Source: Trifolium pratense (Eukaryota > Streptophyta > Magnoliopsida > Fabales > Fabaceae). From it: 64,000 nucleotides of DNA. The notes under the pieces were generated by a model. That model saw nothing but the letters and a program-made list of their open reading frames with translations, was not told where the DNA came from and ran no database searches. Made by a program: the position numbers and the translations under genes. The stretch spans positions 32,401,362 to 32,465,361 of the forward strand of contig NC_060061.1 in NCBI RefSeq assembly GCF_020283565.1. The letters are read 5' to 3'. Positions 34,445-48,110 of the stretch are shown here, piece by piece; the first letter of the stretch is position 1; every line of letters begins with the position of its first letter.

Positions 34445-34755
34445 CATTGCGTGTGTTTGGTTCTACGGCGGAGAGAATTGATTTTGGCATAATTGATTCT
34501 GTAAAATTGATTCTGGCCAAAATTGATTTTAAGCTGAAGTGGTTTATGTTTGGATATATTCATGAAAAAGTGAGTTGAACAAAAAATTTGAGTGTAAAAA
34601 TCAATTCTAGAATCAGAAGCTACGATTTCTAGCTTCAAGTAGAATCAATTCTGGAGGCAGAATCAATTATACTTTTGAGAAACCAAACAAGTCAGAATCA
34701 ATTCTACACGTCCAGAATCAATTCTGGATGCTCCAGAATTGAAACCAAACGTGTG
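34445..34755. mobile_element. MITE built of 'aattgattctg' modules
   Basis: It begins 'gtgtgtttggttctac' and ends 'attgaaaccaaacg', approximate inverted ends TTTGGTT/AACCAAA. The interior repeats AGAATTGATTTTG/CAGAATCAATTCT modules in both orientations. A second, truncated relative starts right after it at 34752 ('gtgtgtttggttataag'). Target duplications were not identified. Confidence 0.6.
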
Positions 34756-34759
34756 TTTG

Positions 34760-36523
34760 GTTATAAGTTGAAAAGAATTGATTTTGACAGAATTGAGTTT
34801 GATAGAATTGAGTTTTGTAAAAATTGAGTCGAACAAAATTGATTTGTGTTTGGATACATTATGTAAAAGTGATTCTCAAATTTTTATGTTGTTTGGATAG
34901 TTTGAATTAAAATTGCTTTTGGATGTGCAATTACCAAAATGGGTTTTACTTGTATTTTAAAACTATATATTTCATTTATATTATAGATAATTATTTAAAT
35001 TTAATAAATAATTCAAATATTATTAACAAAATATTCAATAAAATGTGATAATAATTATATTAAAAAATGGGCCTATTTATTATAGATAATTATTTTAATT
35101 TATATTGCAATATTAAATTTAATAATAAAATTGTATATAGATTAAGATTAGTAAAAAAATAAAAATAAAAGGCATATATGTAAAATGGTACGGTAAACAG
35201 CTTATACCGTCATTCCCAAAAAAAGTAATTAATAAATATATATCAGGCCTTCCATAAATAAAAAATATATCAGGCCTTTGACAAAAAAAAAATCAAGCCT
35301 TTGTCTTTTTTTTTTGTTGTTGTTGAAATTAGCCTTTTATACTTTAGCCCATTATATTTATTTTTCAACAACTCAGATATGAAAGGTTGCTGCACTCACT
35401 GCAAACAAGCGCCGCTTCTGGATTCACAGCAAATATGAAAGGTTGATTTGCAAAGTGCTGATGCTGCACTCATCTCTATTAAGCTTAATTTATTATGTTT
35501 TTTGCCCTATTCTCTCTGTTTCATCTGCAAATCTGAGAAATTAGACAGGAGAAAGATGCTTATGGGTTGGAAATTGGGGAAGAAGATAGGGGTAATTTGG
35601 TAAGTATACATATCATAGAAAATTTAAAGTTTGAATTACGTTTGCTTTTGACGCAGAAGCTCCGATTCGTAGCTTCGCCCAAACTCGCGTTTTCTCCTTT
35701 TCATAATCGCTTTATGGTATCACCCAAACATCACTGGAAATTGAAAAGTTGCGTTTGGAGAAAAAAAACGCACGTTTGGGCATCAAAACCAGAAACAAAC
35801 AGGCACTATGAAGTGAGTTTGATTGGGTGGAACATAAAATTGAGTTTATTAGAATTCATTTTAAAAGTGAGTTGTATATAAATTAATTTATATTTGTATT
35901 TTTAAAATAGACCCCTTTTTTTCTTTAAGTAAACAAAGTGAGTTGTAATTCATTTTAAAAAAAAGTGACCTAATAATTCAGAGTTCTAAAGTAAATAAAG
36001 TCTAATTTGGACACAAAATTGCACTTAATTGAATGGATTACATGATAAAATTGTTGATCGAATAATAGATAAGAAACTGTATAACGCAAAAGTAATTTAT
36101 TTATGCATTCTAGACAAAATTCATTATATTTATTGGAGAGGGAAATGAAATTCACTCGTATATTTTGAGATAGTCTACTACTAGTACAATACTAGTAGTG
36201 AGTTTTTTTTTTTTACTGGTACAATACTAGTAGTGAGTTAGTAAGTCTAAAAAACACTTAAAGCATTCATCGAAAACATAATTTGACTTGGTAGAAAATG
36301 GCTTAGGTCATGGTTCCATCCTATCAGAATCCATGGTTGGAGTGGAGTGCAAATGTGGATAAAGATTTTTTCAAATCTGATCAGTATGTACTCTCAGCAC
36401 TTACCTGTCCATATAGTATCAGTTTCGAGGTAGCATGGACAAATTTAAGTTTGTTTTTCAAATCTATTTTTTATACTTTATTTGTTGTCAATTTATGAGA
36501 GATATGTTAGACTATATATATAA
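34760..36523. other. AT-rich intergenic DNA with degenerate element fragments
   Basis: 34752-34935 is a truncated relative of the preceding MITE. About 35620-35880 carries a GC-richer stretch ('gaagctccgattcgtagctt', 'cgcacgtttgggc') resembling another inverted-end element. Short direct repeats 'tactagtagtgag' occur at 36190 and 36226. No gene was recognised. Confidence 0.4.
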
Positions 36524-38213
36524 GACTATGTACAATGGTCTCAACTCCATTTTACATTCAACACCCACTTTTTCACTCAACATCATTTTCTTTTTCTTCC
36601 ACCTAATCATTCAACACACATTCAACTTTTATCCTCTCCAATGGTTTTTCTATTCAACACCCTACCTCACCACTTTCTCTACCCCACCACTTTCTATTTC
36701 ATATTCTTTTTTAAATTTTAATTTTTGTTTTTATGATTAAATAAAATTATAATTATCGATTAAAATTAAATTAAAATAATACACTTAACAAAATTTATTT
36801 AAATATTTTTTTATTTTCTTAATTTAAAATGCAATACATCACACAAATAACGTAATTAGTACGATACAAATTAACTTAAAATGCAATACAACACACAAGT
36901 TACGTAATTAATACGACTCTTAGATCCACTACTTCCAGATCCTACTTGACTACTATAATGTGGTTGATCACGGAGAGCATTCCATTCTTCCATTAAAGTG
37001 AACCGAACATTCTTCCCACATGCATATATTTCCTGCGCTTTTGCCAAAACATCATTCTCGGACCAACCACTTCCTTGGAGACGCTTAGCGCCATCATAAG
37101 CGCCAATCCATTTACCCAGTATTTTGTTCATATAATTAAAACGGTTTCGGCATGCAACTCCATCACGCGGAGGATCGAATGAGCAATGCTCATTACAATA
37201 GTCAGCAATTTGACCCCAATATGTTTCACCTTTCTGGTTTTTCCCGACAACACTGCTTGTTCCAAATTTGATCCACCCACTAATTAGCACCAAATTTTGT
37301 TCAGTGTTTCATGATGGTTGCTGGTTTTTCTTGCTCTTAGGAGTTGAATCTTCATTAGCAATAGTTATTTGTGTTGAAAAATCGGGAAAGTTAGTTGTAC
37401 CACCACTCGAAAAATTTTCATTAACCATCGGCATGTAACCATTAAACGGGGGTGTTTGAGATGGATTTCTCAGCATAGTTCCATAATATGGATGAAAGTT
37501 TGGAACAAAGGATGATTGATTGAAATTTGGTGTTAAACCAAAATTAGGTGTGTTTTGAGGATGTTGATTGAAAAATTGATTTGAATTTTGATAATTGTTG
37601 GGATTTTGATAATTGTTGGGGTTTTGATAATTGTTGGAGTTTTGATAATTGTTGGGATTTTGAGAATTGTTGGGATTTTGAGAATTGTTGGGATAATTAT
37701 AAGAATTGTTGGGATCCATTTCACTAAAAAAAGATTAAAACTTCAAAAGAAAGACTAATTAGAAAGTTAATAATAGATTAAGATAGTGAAAAATTTGGTT
37801 TTTTTTTTCTGTGTCCAAATGAAATGAACCAAGTCTCTATTTGTAGAGAAAAAAAAATCACGAATTTTGGTAAAAAAATAAAAAATTAATTTGCAATGAG
37901 ATAATTGAGTTCAAAGGATAAAAATCATAAAAATCCACCGGACCAATCAGCAGCAGCCACGTGGCTGCCTTTTATCCAAAGAAGCTTCTCTCTCCGCACT
38001 CCCTGCAATCCGCATCGCATGATCCGCGCGTGTTGCGCACGCGCCACTCTTGGCCAACAAAAAGTTTCCACGCGTCCCCCCATGTCAGGATTCAACATGT
38101 TGAATGATTTCAACTTCTCCCTCCGCCAGCAAGGATTCAACAGCTTCCCCACAATGGTTTCAACACCCATTTTCACCTTCAACACCCACAATTCAACACC
38201 ATTGTGGGTAGTC
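36524..38213 (-). mobile_element. PIF/Harbinger-type element, 1.69 kb, carrying only the Myb-like ORF
   Basis: The ends GACTATGTACAATGG and CCATTGTGGGTAGTC are inverted with a few mismatches and are flanked by TAA at 36521-36523 and 38214-38216, the 3-bp TWA duplication of PIF/Harbinger elements. The subterminal regions share 'caacaccca' repeats. Inside is a minus-strand ORF of the Myb/trihelix-like type that accompanies PIF transposases. The DDE transposase ORF is absent, so mobility would depend on a partner element. Confidence 0.75.
36905..37719 (-). pseudogene. Myb/trihelix-like protein of PIF/Harbinger type, split by a nonsense codon
   Basis: From ATG 37719 the frame reads MDPNNSYNYPNN, a run of PNN(Y/S)QN repeats, a Pro/Asn-rich linker and a basic TPKSKKNQQPS. 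It then hits TGA at 37309-37311. The same frame continues without another break (NLVLISGWIKFGTSSVVG, GETYWGQIADYCNEHC, CRNRFNYMNKILGKWIGAYD, VRFTLMEEW) into a Ser/Gly-rich end. Related plant proteins, often mis-annotated as glutathione S-transferase T3-like, have Trp where the TGA stands, so a single TGG-to-TGA change is the likely lesion. Such proteins help PIF transposases bind element ends. The PNN repeats form a tandem minisatellite at DNA level (37588-37705). Confidence 0.75.
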
Positions 38214-38354
38214 TAATGAGATATCTATTACTTAATGTATTAAAATCGATTACCACCAAACTTTATAATTTATTTTAATTACTTTTAATCACTGATGACA
38301 ATCAATTATATGATATTTTTAGTAGTACTTTTAGAGTAGTTTTAATAACAATTG

Positions 38355-39664
38355 AATCCCAAAAGCAAGCAAATACCTAGAAAAGTGAAGTTACAAGACT
38401 CAGAAGCAAGAAAAGTGGAAAAAGCGGCAAAAAAGGCAAAAATGTAATAAGGCAGCGCAACCATCGTACCCACGATGAGTCTCGGCGTGGCGCGATGAGA
38501 AGGCGGTTTAATTGAAGAAAATCTGCAGAAATTTTTTTCCATCGTGGCACGATGGAGACTTGAAAAATACGCAGAAAATCCTGAGAAGATCTTTCATCGC
38601 ACCACGATAGGATCCATCGTGGCCACGATGAGGCGAAAATACACGCCATCGTGGCCACGATGGGTGCGATGGATGCGCAGAAAAAACTTAAACCCAGCTG
38701 AAAAACTATAAATAGAGCATCATTCCTCCACTATTATTCATTCAGAACTATTGAGACATGTTTAATATTCACTCTATAGATATGAGAACTCTAAGGAGGA
38801 GGCCAAGGAACTCCAAGGCCAACAAAATTCTTTTCTTTATGCTTTTGTAATTTATTTTTCCTAGGTTATGTGGAGTCGAGGAACTCCCTTACGAATGTTT
38901 GGTTTGTATTTTATATAATTTGGGTATAAATTCAATTGTTTCCAATTACAACTCTTTTATTGTCCAGTTTTATATTTATTTTAATACTGATCACATGAGA
39001 ATAAAATCTAAGGACCTAGTGGATATCGCATAGGAAACGAAGTTAGTAATCCCGAATGAAGGACGGTATGCTAGGACCAACATGAGACCATTAAATTCAG
39101 TATCTGAGGTCTTAGTATAGGATTAGAACGAACAATAATTTCTACCTTGCAGAGTTGCTTGTCGGTAAGTAACTAGTTTTAGGCACACATGACAGCTTAT
39201 GACACACGGAGTCACCGGGTAATGAGACTAAAGTTTAAACGAAAAAGTGGAACTTTGGGACAATGATGCTTAAATAAGTAAAGGTAACTTTTAACTAGGC
39301 TTTGTACAGCTTGTAATAGAAATAGGAAGAGATATTGCTTCAAACCTATTTTGAACAGTCTAAATCCTAATAGAGGGAAAGAATTGAACAACCAAACAGG
39401 AGTAAGGGAGAGAACCGACCACACTTAACCACCTTGTGTGGTCACACACACACCATTTACTTTTCTTTGTCATTTAATTTCAGCATTTTATTTCCTGTCA
39501 TTTACTAATTACCCGCAAAGATACCTTTTCAAACAAACAAAGTGAATGCAACTATCATATTCTTAAGCGAAACTAGTAACCTTGGCACAATCCCCGTGGA
39601 GAACGATAAACTTATCACTTTATTACTTGGTAGTGATTCTGTGCACTTGCAGAACCACCATCAA

Positions 39665-39665
<1 letters not shown>
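38355..39665 (+). repeat. LTR-like fragment of a gypsy retrotransposon
   Basis: The right part reads 'ggcacaatccccgtggagaa' and then 'gtgcacttgcagaaccacca', phrases typical of the 3' end of legume gypsy LTRs. A TATA-like ctataaatag lies near 38708. The left part (38450-38665) contains five imperfect palindromes of the CATCGTGGCCACGATG type. No primer site or coding region follows and exact ends and target duplications are not found, so it is a solo or truncated LTR. Confidence 0.5.
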
Positions 39666-41899
<2,234 letters not shown>

Positions 41900-42459
41900 A
41901 CCAATCTTTTAGACCAATGAGAATATCTAACACACCATAAATATGTGAATTATCTTGGATTGGATTTCTCGCCCTTTCACTTCTGCCAAACCCATGTGTA
42001 GGGCAAGCATGAGCTGACCAAATCATATTTATTTCAAAAAGAAATTACTCAAATTAGCCAAACCCATACAACCCGCTTTATAATCCAAAACATGCATCTA
42101 CCAAACCTCATGTTCAAAACTTACAAAGGTTAATAGTGGTAATCATAGTATGCAGGAGGAAATCTAACCTTTCATGAGTGGATGACAAGCAATGATAAAA
42201 TTATAATAATGGGTTAGGCACATTATTATCATACATATTCTCTAAGATTTGTCCTATTATCGGTGCTTAGTACAATTTAGGTGAAAAAGGTTAGTGTGGT
42301 TAATGTGTAAGAATCCAAGTCTATAAATAATAGTAGTGTTACAATTCTCTCTTCCTATGTTCTTTTTTCTTGCTGCGTGAAGTTTATTTGTGTTGCTTCT
42401 ATGTCCCATATTTTCTCTTAAGAATCCATATTTTCTTCTTCTTCTTTGCTCAAAACCTA

Positions 42460-42833
42460 ATGGTACTAGGAATGGTATTAGGAGTAAATGAACATGTTGT
42501 TGAAAATGAACATCAACAACATTTTAATGACAACTTTAATAGTTATATTAATGCCATCTATATTTGTTTTTATGTTACTGTTATTCTTATTGTAATCTTC
42601 TTACTCTTTGCTCTTTTTTTGAGATAATCCGTGTACCTTTTTTACAAACTTTTTTTCCTAACCGGCACCCGAACCGCCGTGATGTTGAATCTCCTGTGAG
42701 AGAACTTGGTCACTCATTACCACTCTCGGTTTCAATTTTAATGCCTGGAGAAGAGATTCCTACATTCATTGCTAACCCTGCGCCGCTTCCGTCTGAAGGA
42801 ATTTCATGGCCTTCCCATCAGCATACAACATAG
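42460..42833 (+). pseudogene. Single-TM small protein, copy 1; frame broken in a T tract
   Basis: ATG 42460 opens MVLGMVLGVNEHVVENEH, an Asn/His-rich stretch and a transmembrane segment (INAIYICFYVTVILIVIFLL). At the run of T near 42614 the frame must change to continue with VPFLQTFFPNRHPNRR and SVSILMPGEEIPTFIANP, ending SHQHTT before TAG at 42831-42833. One TM near the N-terminus followed by ILMPGEE-PTFIANP recalls the VIMAG motif of GLUTAMINE DUMPER-type proteins. That likeness is weak and inferential. The upstream TATAAATA near 42322 could be its promoter. Neither complete copy has a T-tract length that restores the frame. A short intron there cannot be excluded. Confidence 0.5.
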
Positions 42834-42908
42834 GCGAGTCTATAGTTGAATTAGAATGTAATTTTCATTTTATTTGTTCCTGCAAAACAAACATATGTAT
42901 TGAGTTAG

Positions 42909-42911
<3 letters not shown>

Positions 42912-42958
<47 letters not shown>

Positions 42959-42959
42959 T
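42912..42959. repeat. (ATT)n microsatellite, unit 1
   Basis: About 16 ATT units. The corresponding tracts in unit 2 (46042-46083) and unit 3 (63355-63412) have different lengths. Confidence 0.9.
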
Positions 42960-42993
42960 ATCCCACTTTTGTGTTTTTTCTTTTATTTGTTGC

Positions 42994-43574
42994 AATCTTT
43001 TGTTTTTTTTTTCTATGTCACTGTGTGAATCAATGTTGCGATGCTAAAACTAAAAGCATAGTGGCACATTATACTATTGATTATGCATTTAAGCTTTAAG
43101 AGTAAAATTGATAGTCTTTAAATCGTTCCTTGGATGTAAAACAAAGTTCAATTAGTTGTCATGTTTCACACGCACGGACGCAAGGACGCACGCATGCACA
43201 CACGCACGTGCGCACGCACGCACACATATATAGTACTATGATCGGAAAAGAGTAAATAAACAGTGATGGTAAATGAACATTAATTGGAATAACAACTTTG
43301 ATAGTTCTGTTAATGTCGTCTCTAAATTATAAAAATTTGAAAAAACTTATTTTATACGGAATAAGTTCTAACTTATATAAATTTCAAATTAACTATATGT
43401 ACAAGATAAATTCTAAATGATAAAATTGAGGAATATTTATTAAATGTGAGACAAGTTATAAATTGTAAATTTTTTTTAAAAATAAATACTTTATACGGGA
43501 TAATTTCGAACTTATATAAATTTAGCATGGCAACATTGATTCACACAGTGACATAGAAAAAAAAACAAAAGATT
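42994..43574. repeat. Fold-back structure inside unit 1
   Basis: 42994-43047 and 43521-43574 are ~50-bp inverted copies, with 'ctatgtcactgtgtgaatc' on the left and its inverse on the right, separated by about 470 bp holding the ACGC tract. It may be a MITE or a local inversion duplication. The same structure is in unit 2 and, cut by the window end, unit 3. Confidence 0.6.
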
Positions 43575-43826
43575 GTTAGATTTGTTCCCAAAAAAAGTCC
43601 ACGAGAGAAAAGAATAATCTTACCCCTAATAAGGAGTAAAAATTACTAATAATTTTTAGCATTACCAAATTTTTAATTCACATAATTTAGTCGACCATCC
43701 ATGTTCAAAGAGGGAGGTATTAGTAACTATTAGTATCCACTTACGAGTTGACATCTTACAACATATTTTTGCCAAATGTATTCAAGGCTCGTCGAGCTGC
43801 CTAAGGTCTTGACCACCTCCTCTTAT

Positions 43827-43901
43827 TTAAAGAAAAAAAAATAGTAGAGAAATGGTTAGGAGTACGAGGAATCCTAAGAAAATTCTTTTCCAATATGCCA
43901 T
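43827..43901 (-). other. Mini-ORF with signal-peptide-like sequence, unit 1
   Basis: ATG at 43901 in a good context (ccacaATGGCA) gives 24 codons beginning MAYWKRIFLGF followed by Leu/Ile/Phe-rich residues, then TAA. A CT-rich leader-like region with a possible donor (CCAAAG-GTAATATT near 43962) lies upstream on the minus strand. It resembles a signal-peptide exon whose mature-peptide exon is not visible. Unit 2 has the same ORF at 46951-47025 with Ala2 changed to Thr. Confidence 0.3.
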
Positions 43902-45591
43902 TGTGGTTGTGGTTGAAAGGAGAGGAGAGTGTGTCAGGGACAGAGATAGATATTAATATTACCTTTGGAACTGAAACTTGTGAAAAACAGAGGAATTGAA
44001 GCCTGAAGGAGGTTGTTGGTGTTGGAATTTTTGCTCTGCTTTTGAGGGATGATGTAACGTGTAAAATTATGGAACGGAGCAGAGAAGGAGTGATCCGGGA
44101 GAAGAATGAAGGAGCAGAGAGAGTGAGTGGGAGATGTGAGTGAGTGAGAGATTAAGTAAGGATTATTAAGTTGAGAGAAATGGGTTGTTTATGAGGCAAA
44201 GGGGTTATTGGCGTGAGAGAGAAGATGAGGATGAGTTGCCCAATTTCAGCAAGTAAGTGGCCAAATATAAATGGAAGGTTGTTGCCCAAGTTTCAGCAAT
44301 CCACCAAAGGTTAGGTCGAAAGAAACATTTATACAAATTCATAAAATTTATAATGCCACTTTTACTGCCTTGAATATTCATTTTGTATGTGTCCATTATT
44401 TTTCTATGTATTGATCTAAGATGGAAAAATCTTTTTACTAAGCAGGCTCATATGGTTAGGTTATCCCAATACGAAAATCAATTAGTTAACCTAGAGATCC
44501 ATATCCAATTTTTTAAATGGCCTAATTTTTCAAAGAGAATTACTTTTGCAACCCTACTGATTCTGGGGCGCGCCATACGAAATTGCCAATATAACCCTGA
44601 CCGCGACTTAGGACGCACGCATGCACGCACGCACGTGCGCACGCGCGCACGTGCGCTCGCACGCACACATATATAGGACTATGATCATAAAAGAGTAAAT
44701 AAACAGTGATGGTAAATGAACATTAATGGGAATAACAACTTTGATAGTTCTGTTAATGTCGTCTCTAAATTATAAAAATTTGAAAAAACTTATTTTATAC
44801 TGGATAAGTTCTAAATTATATAAATTTCAAATTAACTATCTGTACAAGATAAATTCTAAATGATAAAATTGAGGAATATTTATTAAATGTGAGACAAGTT
44901 ATAAATTTTAATTTTATTTTTAAAAAATACTTTATACGGGATAATTTCGAACTTATATAAATTTAAAATTAATTATCATATACGAGACAAATTCTAACTT
45001 ATAAAAATTTCAAAAACTTATTTTATGCGGGACCAATCTTTTAGACCAATGAGAATATCTAACACACCATAAATATGTGAATTATCTTGGATTGGATTTC
45101 TCGCCCTTTCACTTCTGCCAAACTCATGTGTAGGGCAAGCATGAGCTGACCAAATCATATTTATTTCAAAAAGAAATTACTCAAATTAGCCAAACCCATA
45201 CAACCCGCTTTATAATCCAAAACATGCATCTACCAAACCTCATGTTCAAAACTTACAAAGGTTAATAGTGGTAATCATAGTATGCAGGAGGAAATCTAAC
45301 CTTTCATGAGTGGATGACAAGCAATGATAAAATTATAATAATGGGTTAGGCACATTATTATCATACATATTCTCTAAGATTTGTCCTATTATCGGTGCTT
45401 AGTACAATTTAGGTGAAAAAGGTTAGTGTGGTTAATGTGTAAGAATCCAAGTCTATAAATAATAGTAGTGTTACAATTCTCTCTTCCTATGTTCTTTTTT
45501 CTTGCTGCGTGAAGTTTATTTGTGTTGCTTCTATGTCCCATATTTTCTCTTAATAATCCATATTTTCTTCTTCTTCTTTGCTCAAAACCTA

Positions 45592-45964
45592 ATGGTACTA
45601 GGAATGGTATCAGGAGTAAATGAACATGTTGTTGAAAATGAACATCAACAACATTTTAATGACAACTTTAATAGTTATATTAATGCCATCTATATTTGTT
45701 TTTATGTTACTGTTATTCTTATTGTAATCTTCTTACTCTTTGCTTTTTTTTGAGATAATCCGTGTACCTTTTTTACAAACTTTTTTTCCTAACCGGCACC
45801 CGAACCGCCGTGATGTTGAATCTCCTGTGAGAGAACTTGGTCACTCATTACCAATCTCGGTTTCAATTTTAATGCCTGGAGAAGAGATTCCTACATTCAT
45901 TGCTAACCCTGCGCCGCTTCCGTCTGAAGGAATTTCATGGCCTTCCCATCAGCATACAACATAG
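45592..45964 (+). pseudogene. Single-TM small protein, copy 2; frame broken
   Basis: Same gene as at 42460-42833. Here the T tract after 'tttgc' is one base shorter overall and lacks the interrupting C, so translation stops right after the TM segment (LLFAFF-stop). The downstream frame with ILMPGEE and SHQHTT is intact. One Leu-to-Ile change (SLPISVS) is visible. Confidence 0.5.
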
Positions 45965-46038
45965 GCGAGTCTATAGTTGAATTAGAATGTAATTTTCATT
46001 TTATTTGTTCCTGCAAAACAAACATATGTATTGAGTTA

Positions 46039-46083
<45 letters not shown>

Positions 46084-46950
46084 TATCCCACTTTTGTGTT
46101 TTTTCTTTTATTTGTTGCAATCTTTTGTTTTTTTTTCTATGTCACTGTGTGAATCAATGTTGCGATGCTAAAACTAAAAGCATAGTGGCACATTATACTA
46201 TTGATTATGCATTTAAGCTTTAAGAGTAAAATTGATAGTCTTTAAATCGTTCCTTGGATGTAAAACAAAGTTCAATTAGTTGTCATGTTTCACACGCACG
46301 GACGCAAGGACGCACGCACGCACACACGCACGTGCGCACGCACGCACACATATATAGTACTATGATCGGAAAAGAGTAAATAAACAGTGATGGTAAATGA
46401 ACATTAATTGGAATAACAACTTTGATAGTTCTGTTAATGTCGTCTCTAAATTATAAAAATTTGAAAAAACTTATTTTATACGGAATAAGTTCTAACTTAT
46501 ATAAATTTCAAATTAACTATCTGTACAAGATAAATTCTAAATGATAAAATTGAGGAATATTTATTAAATGTGAGACAAGTTATAAATTGTAAATTTTTTT
46601 TAAAAATAAATACTTTATACGGGATAATTTCGAACTTATATAAATTTAGCATGGCAACATTGATTCACACAGTGACATAGAAAAAAAAACAAAAGATTGT
46701 TAGATTTGTTCCCAAAAAAAGTCTACGAGAGAAAAGAATAATCTTACCCCTAATAAGGAGTAAAAATTACTAATAATTTTTGGCATTACCAAATTTTTAA
46801 TTCACATAATTTAGTCGACCATCCATGTTCAAAGAGGGAGGTATTAGTAACTATTAGTATCCACTTACGAGTTGACATCTTACAACATATTTTTGCCAAA
46901 TATATTCAAGGCTCGTCGAGCTGCCTAAGGTCTTGACCACCTCCTCTTAT

Positions 46951-47025
46951 TTAAAGAAAAAAAAATAGTAGAGAAATGGTTAGGAGTACGAGGAATCCTA
47001 AGAAAATTCTTTTCCAATATGTCAT
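46951..47025 (-). other. Mini-ORF with signal-peptide-like sequence, unit 2
   Basis: Counterpart of 43827-43901, open over the same 24 codons, with an M-T-Y-W start. Preservation of the frame is not informative, since the units are almost identical throughout. Confidence 0.25.
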
Positions 47026-48110
47026 TGTGGTTGTGGTTGAAAGGAGAGGAGAGTGTGTCAGGGACAGAGATAGATATTAATATTACCTTTGGAACTGAAA
47101 CTTGTGAAAAACAGAGGAATTGAAGCCTGAAGGAGGTTGTTGGTGTTGGAATTTTTGCTCTGCTTTTGAGGGATGATGTAACGTGTAAAATTATGGAACG
47201 GAGCAGAGAAGGAGTGATCCGGGAGAAGAATGAAGGAGCAGAGAGAGTGAGTGGGAGATGTGAGTGAGTGAGAGATTAAGTAAGGATTATTAAGTTGAGA
47301 GAAATGGGTTATTTATGAGGCAAAGGGGTTATTGGCGTGAGAGAGAAGATGAGGATGAGTTGCCCAATTTCAGCAAGTAAGTGGCCAAATATAAAGGGAA
47401 GGTTGTTGCCCAAGTTTCAGCAATCCACCAAAGGTTAGGTCGAAAGAAACATTTATACAAATTCATAAAATTTATAATGCCACTTTTACTGCCTTGAATA
47501 TTCATTTTGTATGTGTCCATTATTTTTCTATGTATTGATCTAAGATGGAAAAATCTTTTTACTAAGCAGGCTCATATGGTTAGGTTATCCCAATACGAAA
47601 ATCAATTAGTTAACCTAGAGATCCATATCCAATTTTTTAAATGGCCTAATTTTTCAAAGAGAATTACTTTTGCAACCCTACTGATTCTGAGGCGCGCCAT
47701 ACGAAATTGTCAATATACCCCTGACCGCGACTTAGGACGCACGCATGCACGCACGCACACATATATAGGACTATGATCAGAAAAGAGTAAATAAACAGTG
47801 ATGGTAAATGAACATTAATGGGAATAACAACTTTGATAGTTCTGTTAATGTCGTCTCTAAATTATAAAAATTTGAAAAAACTTATTTTATACGGGATAAG
47901 TTCTAAATTATATAAATTTCAAATTAAATAAATTCTAAATGATAAAATTGAGGAATATTTATTAAATGTGAGACAAGTTATAAATTTTAATTTTATTTTT
48001 AAAAAATACTTTATACGAGATAATTTCGAACTTATATAAATTTAAAATTAATTATCATATACGAGAAAAATTCTAACTTATAAAAATTTCAAAAACTTAT
48101 TTTATGCGGG

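Larger units (their letters stand above)
41900..45031. repeat. Tandem unit 1 of a ~3.1-kb array
   Basis: It starts ACCAATCTTTTAGACC and is followed directly by unit 2 beginning with the same words at 45032. Inside, in order: a leader-like region with 'gtctataaataatag', a small-protein gene copy (42460-42833), an (ATT)n tract, a fold-back pair (42994-43047/43521-43574), an ACGC-rich tract, a minus-strand signal-peptide-like mini-ORF, and a second, shorter copy of the ACGC tract plus its downstream ~300 bp (44610-44950). Units 1 and 2 differ by scattered substitutions and tract lengths, so they are genuine copies. Confidence 0.9.
45032..48110. repeat. Tandem unit 2
   Basis: The same order of parts as unit 1 with only scattered changes. 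The second ACGC tract (47735-47760) is shorter than in unit 1 and about 12 bases ('ctatctgtacaag' region) are missing near 47930. It ends where unit 3 begins at 48111. Confidence 0.9.

Noticed and set aside
37588..37705. PNN(Y/S)QN repeat considered as a prion-like or antigenic protein domain
   Set aside because: It is the low-complexity N-terminus of a PIF/Harbinger ORF generated by an 18-bp-type minisatellite; no need for a separate function.
44205..44396. Minus-strand 63-codon frame repeated in units 1 and 2 (also 47329-47520)
   Set aside because: Repeated because the whole unit is duplicated. No family likeness, no start context, composition like the flanks.
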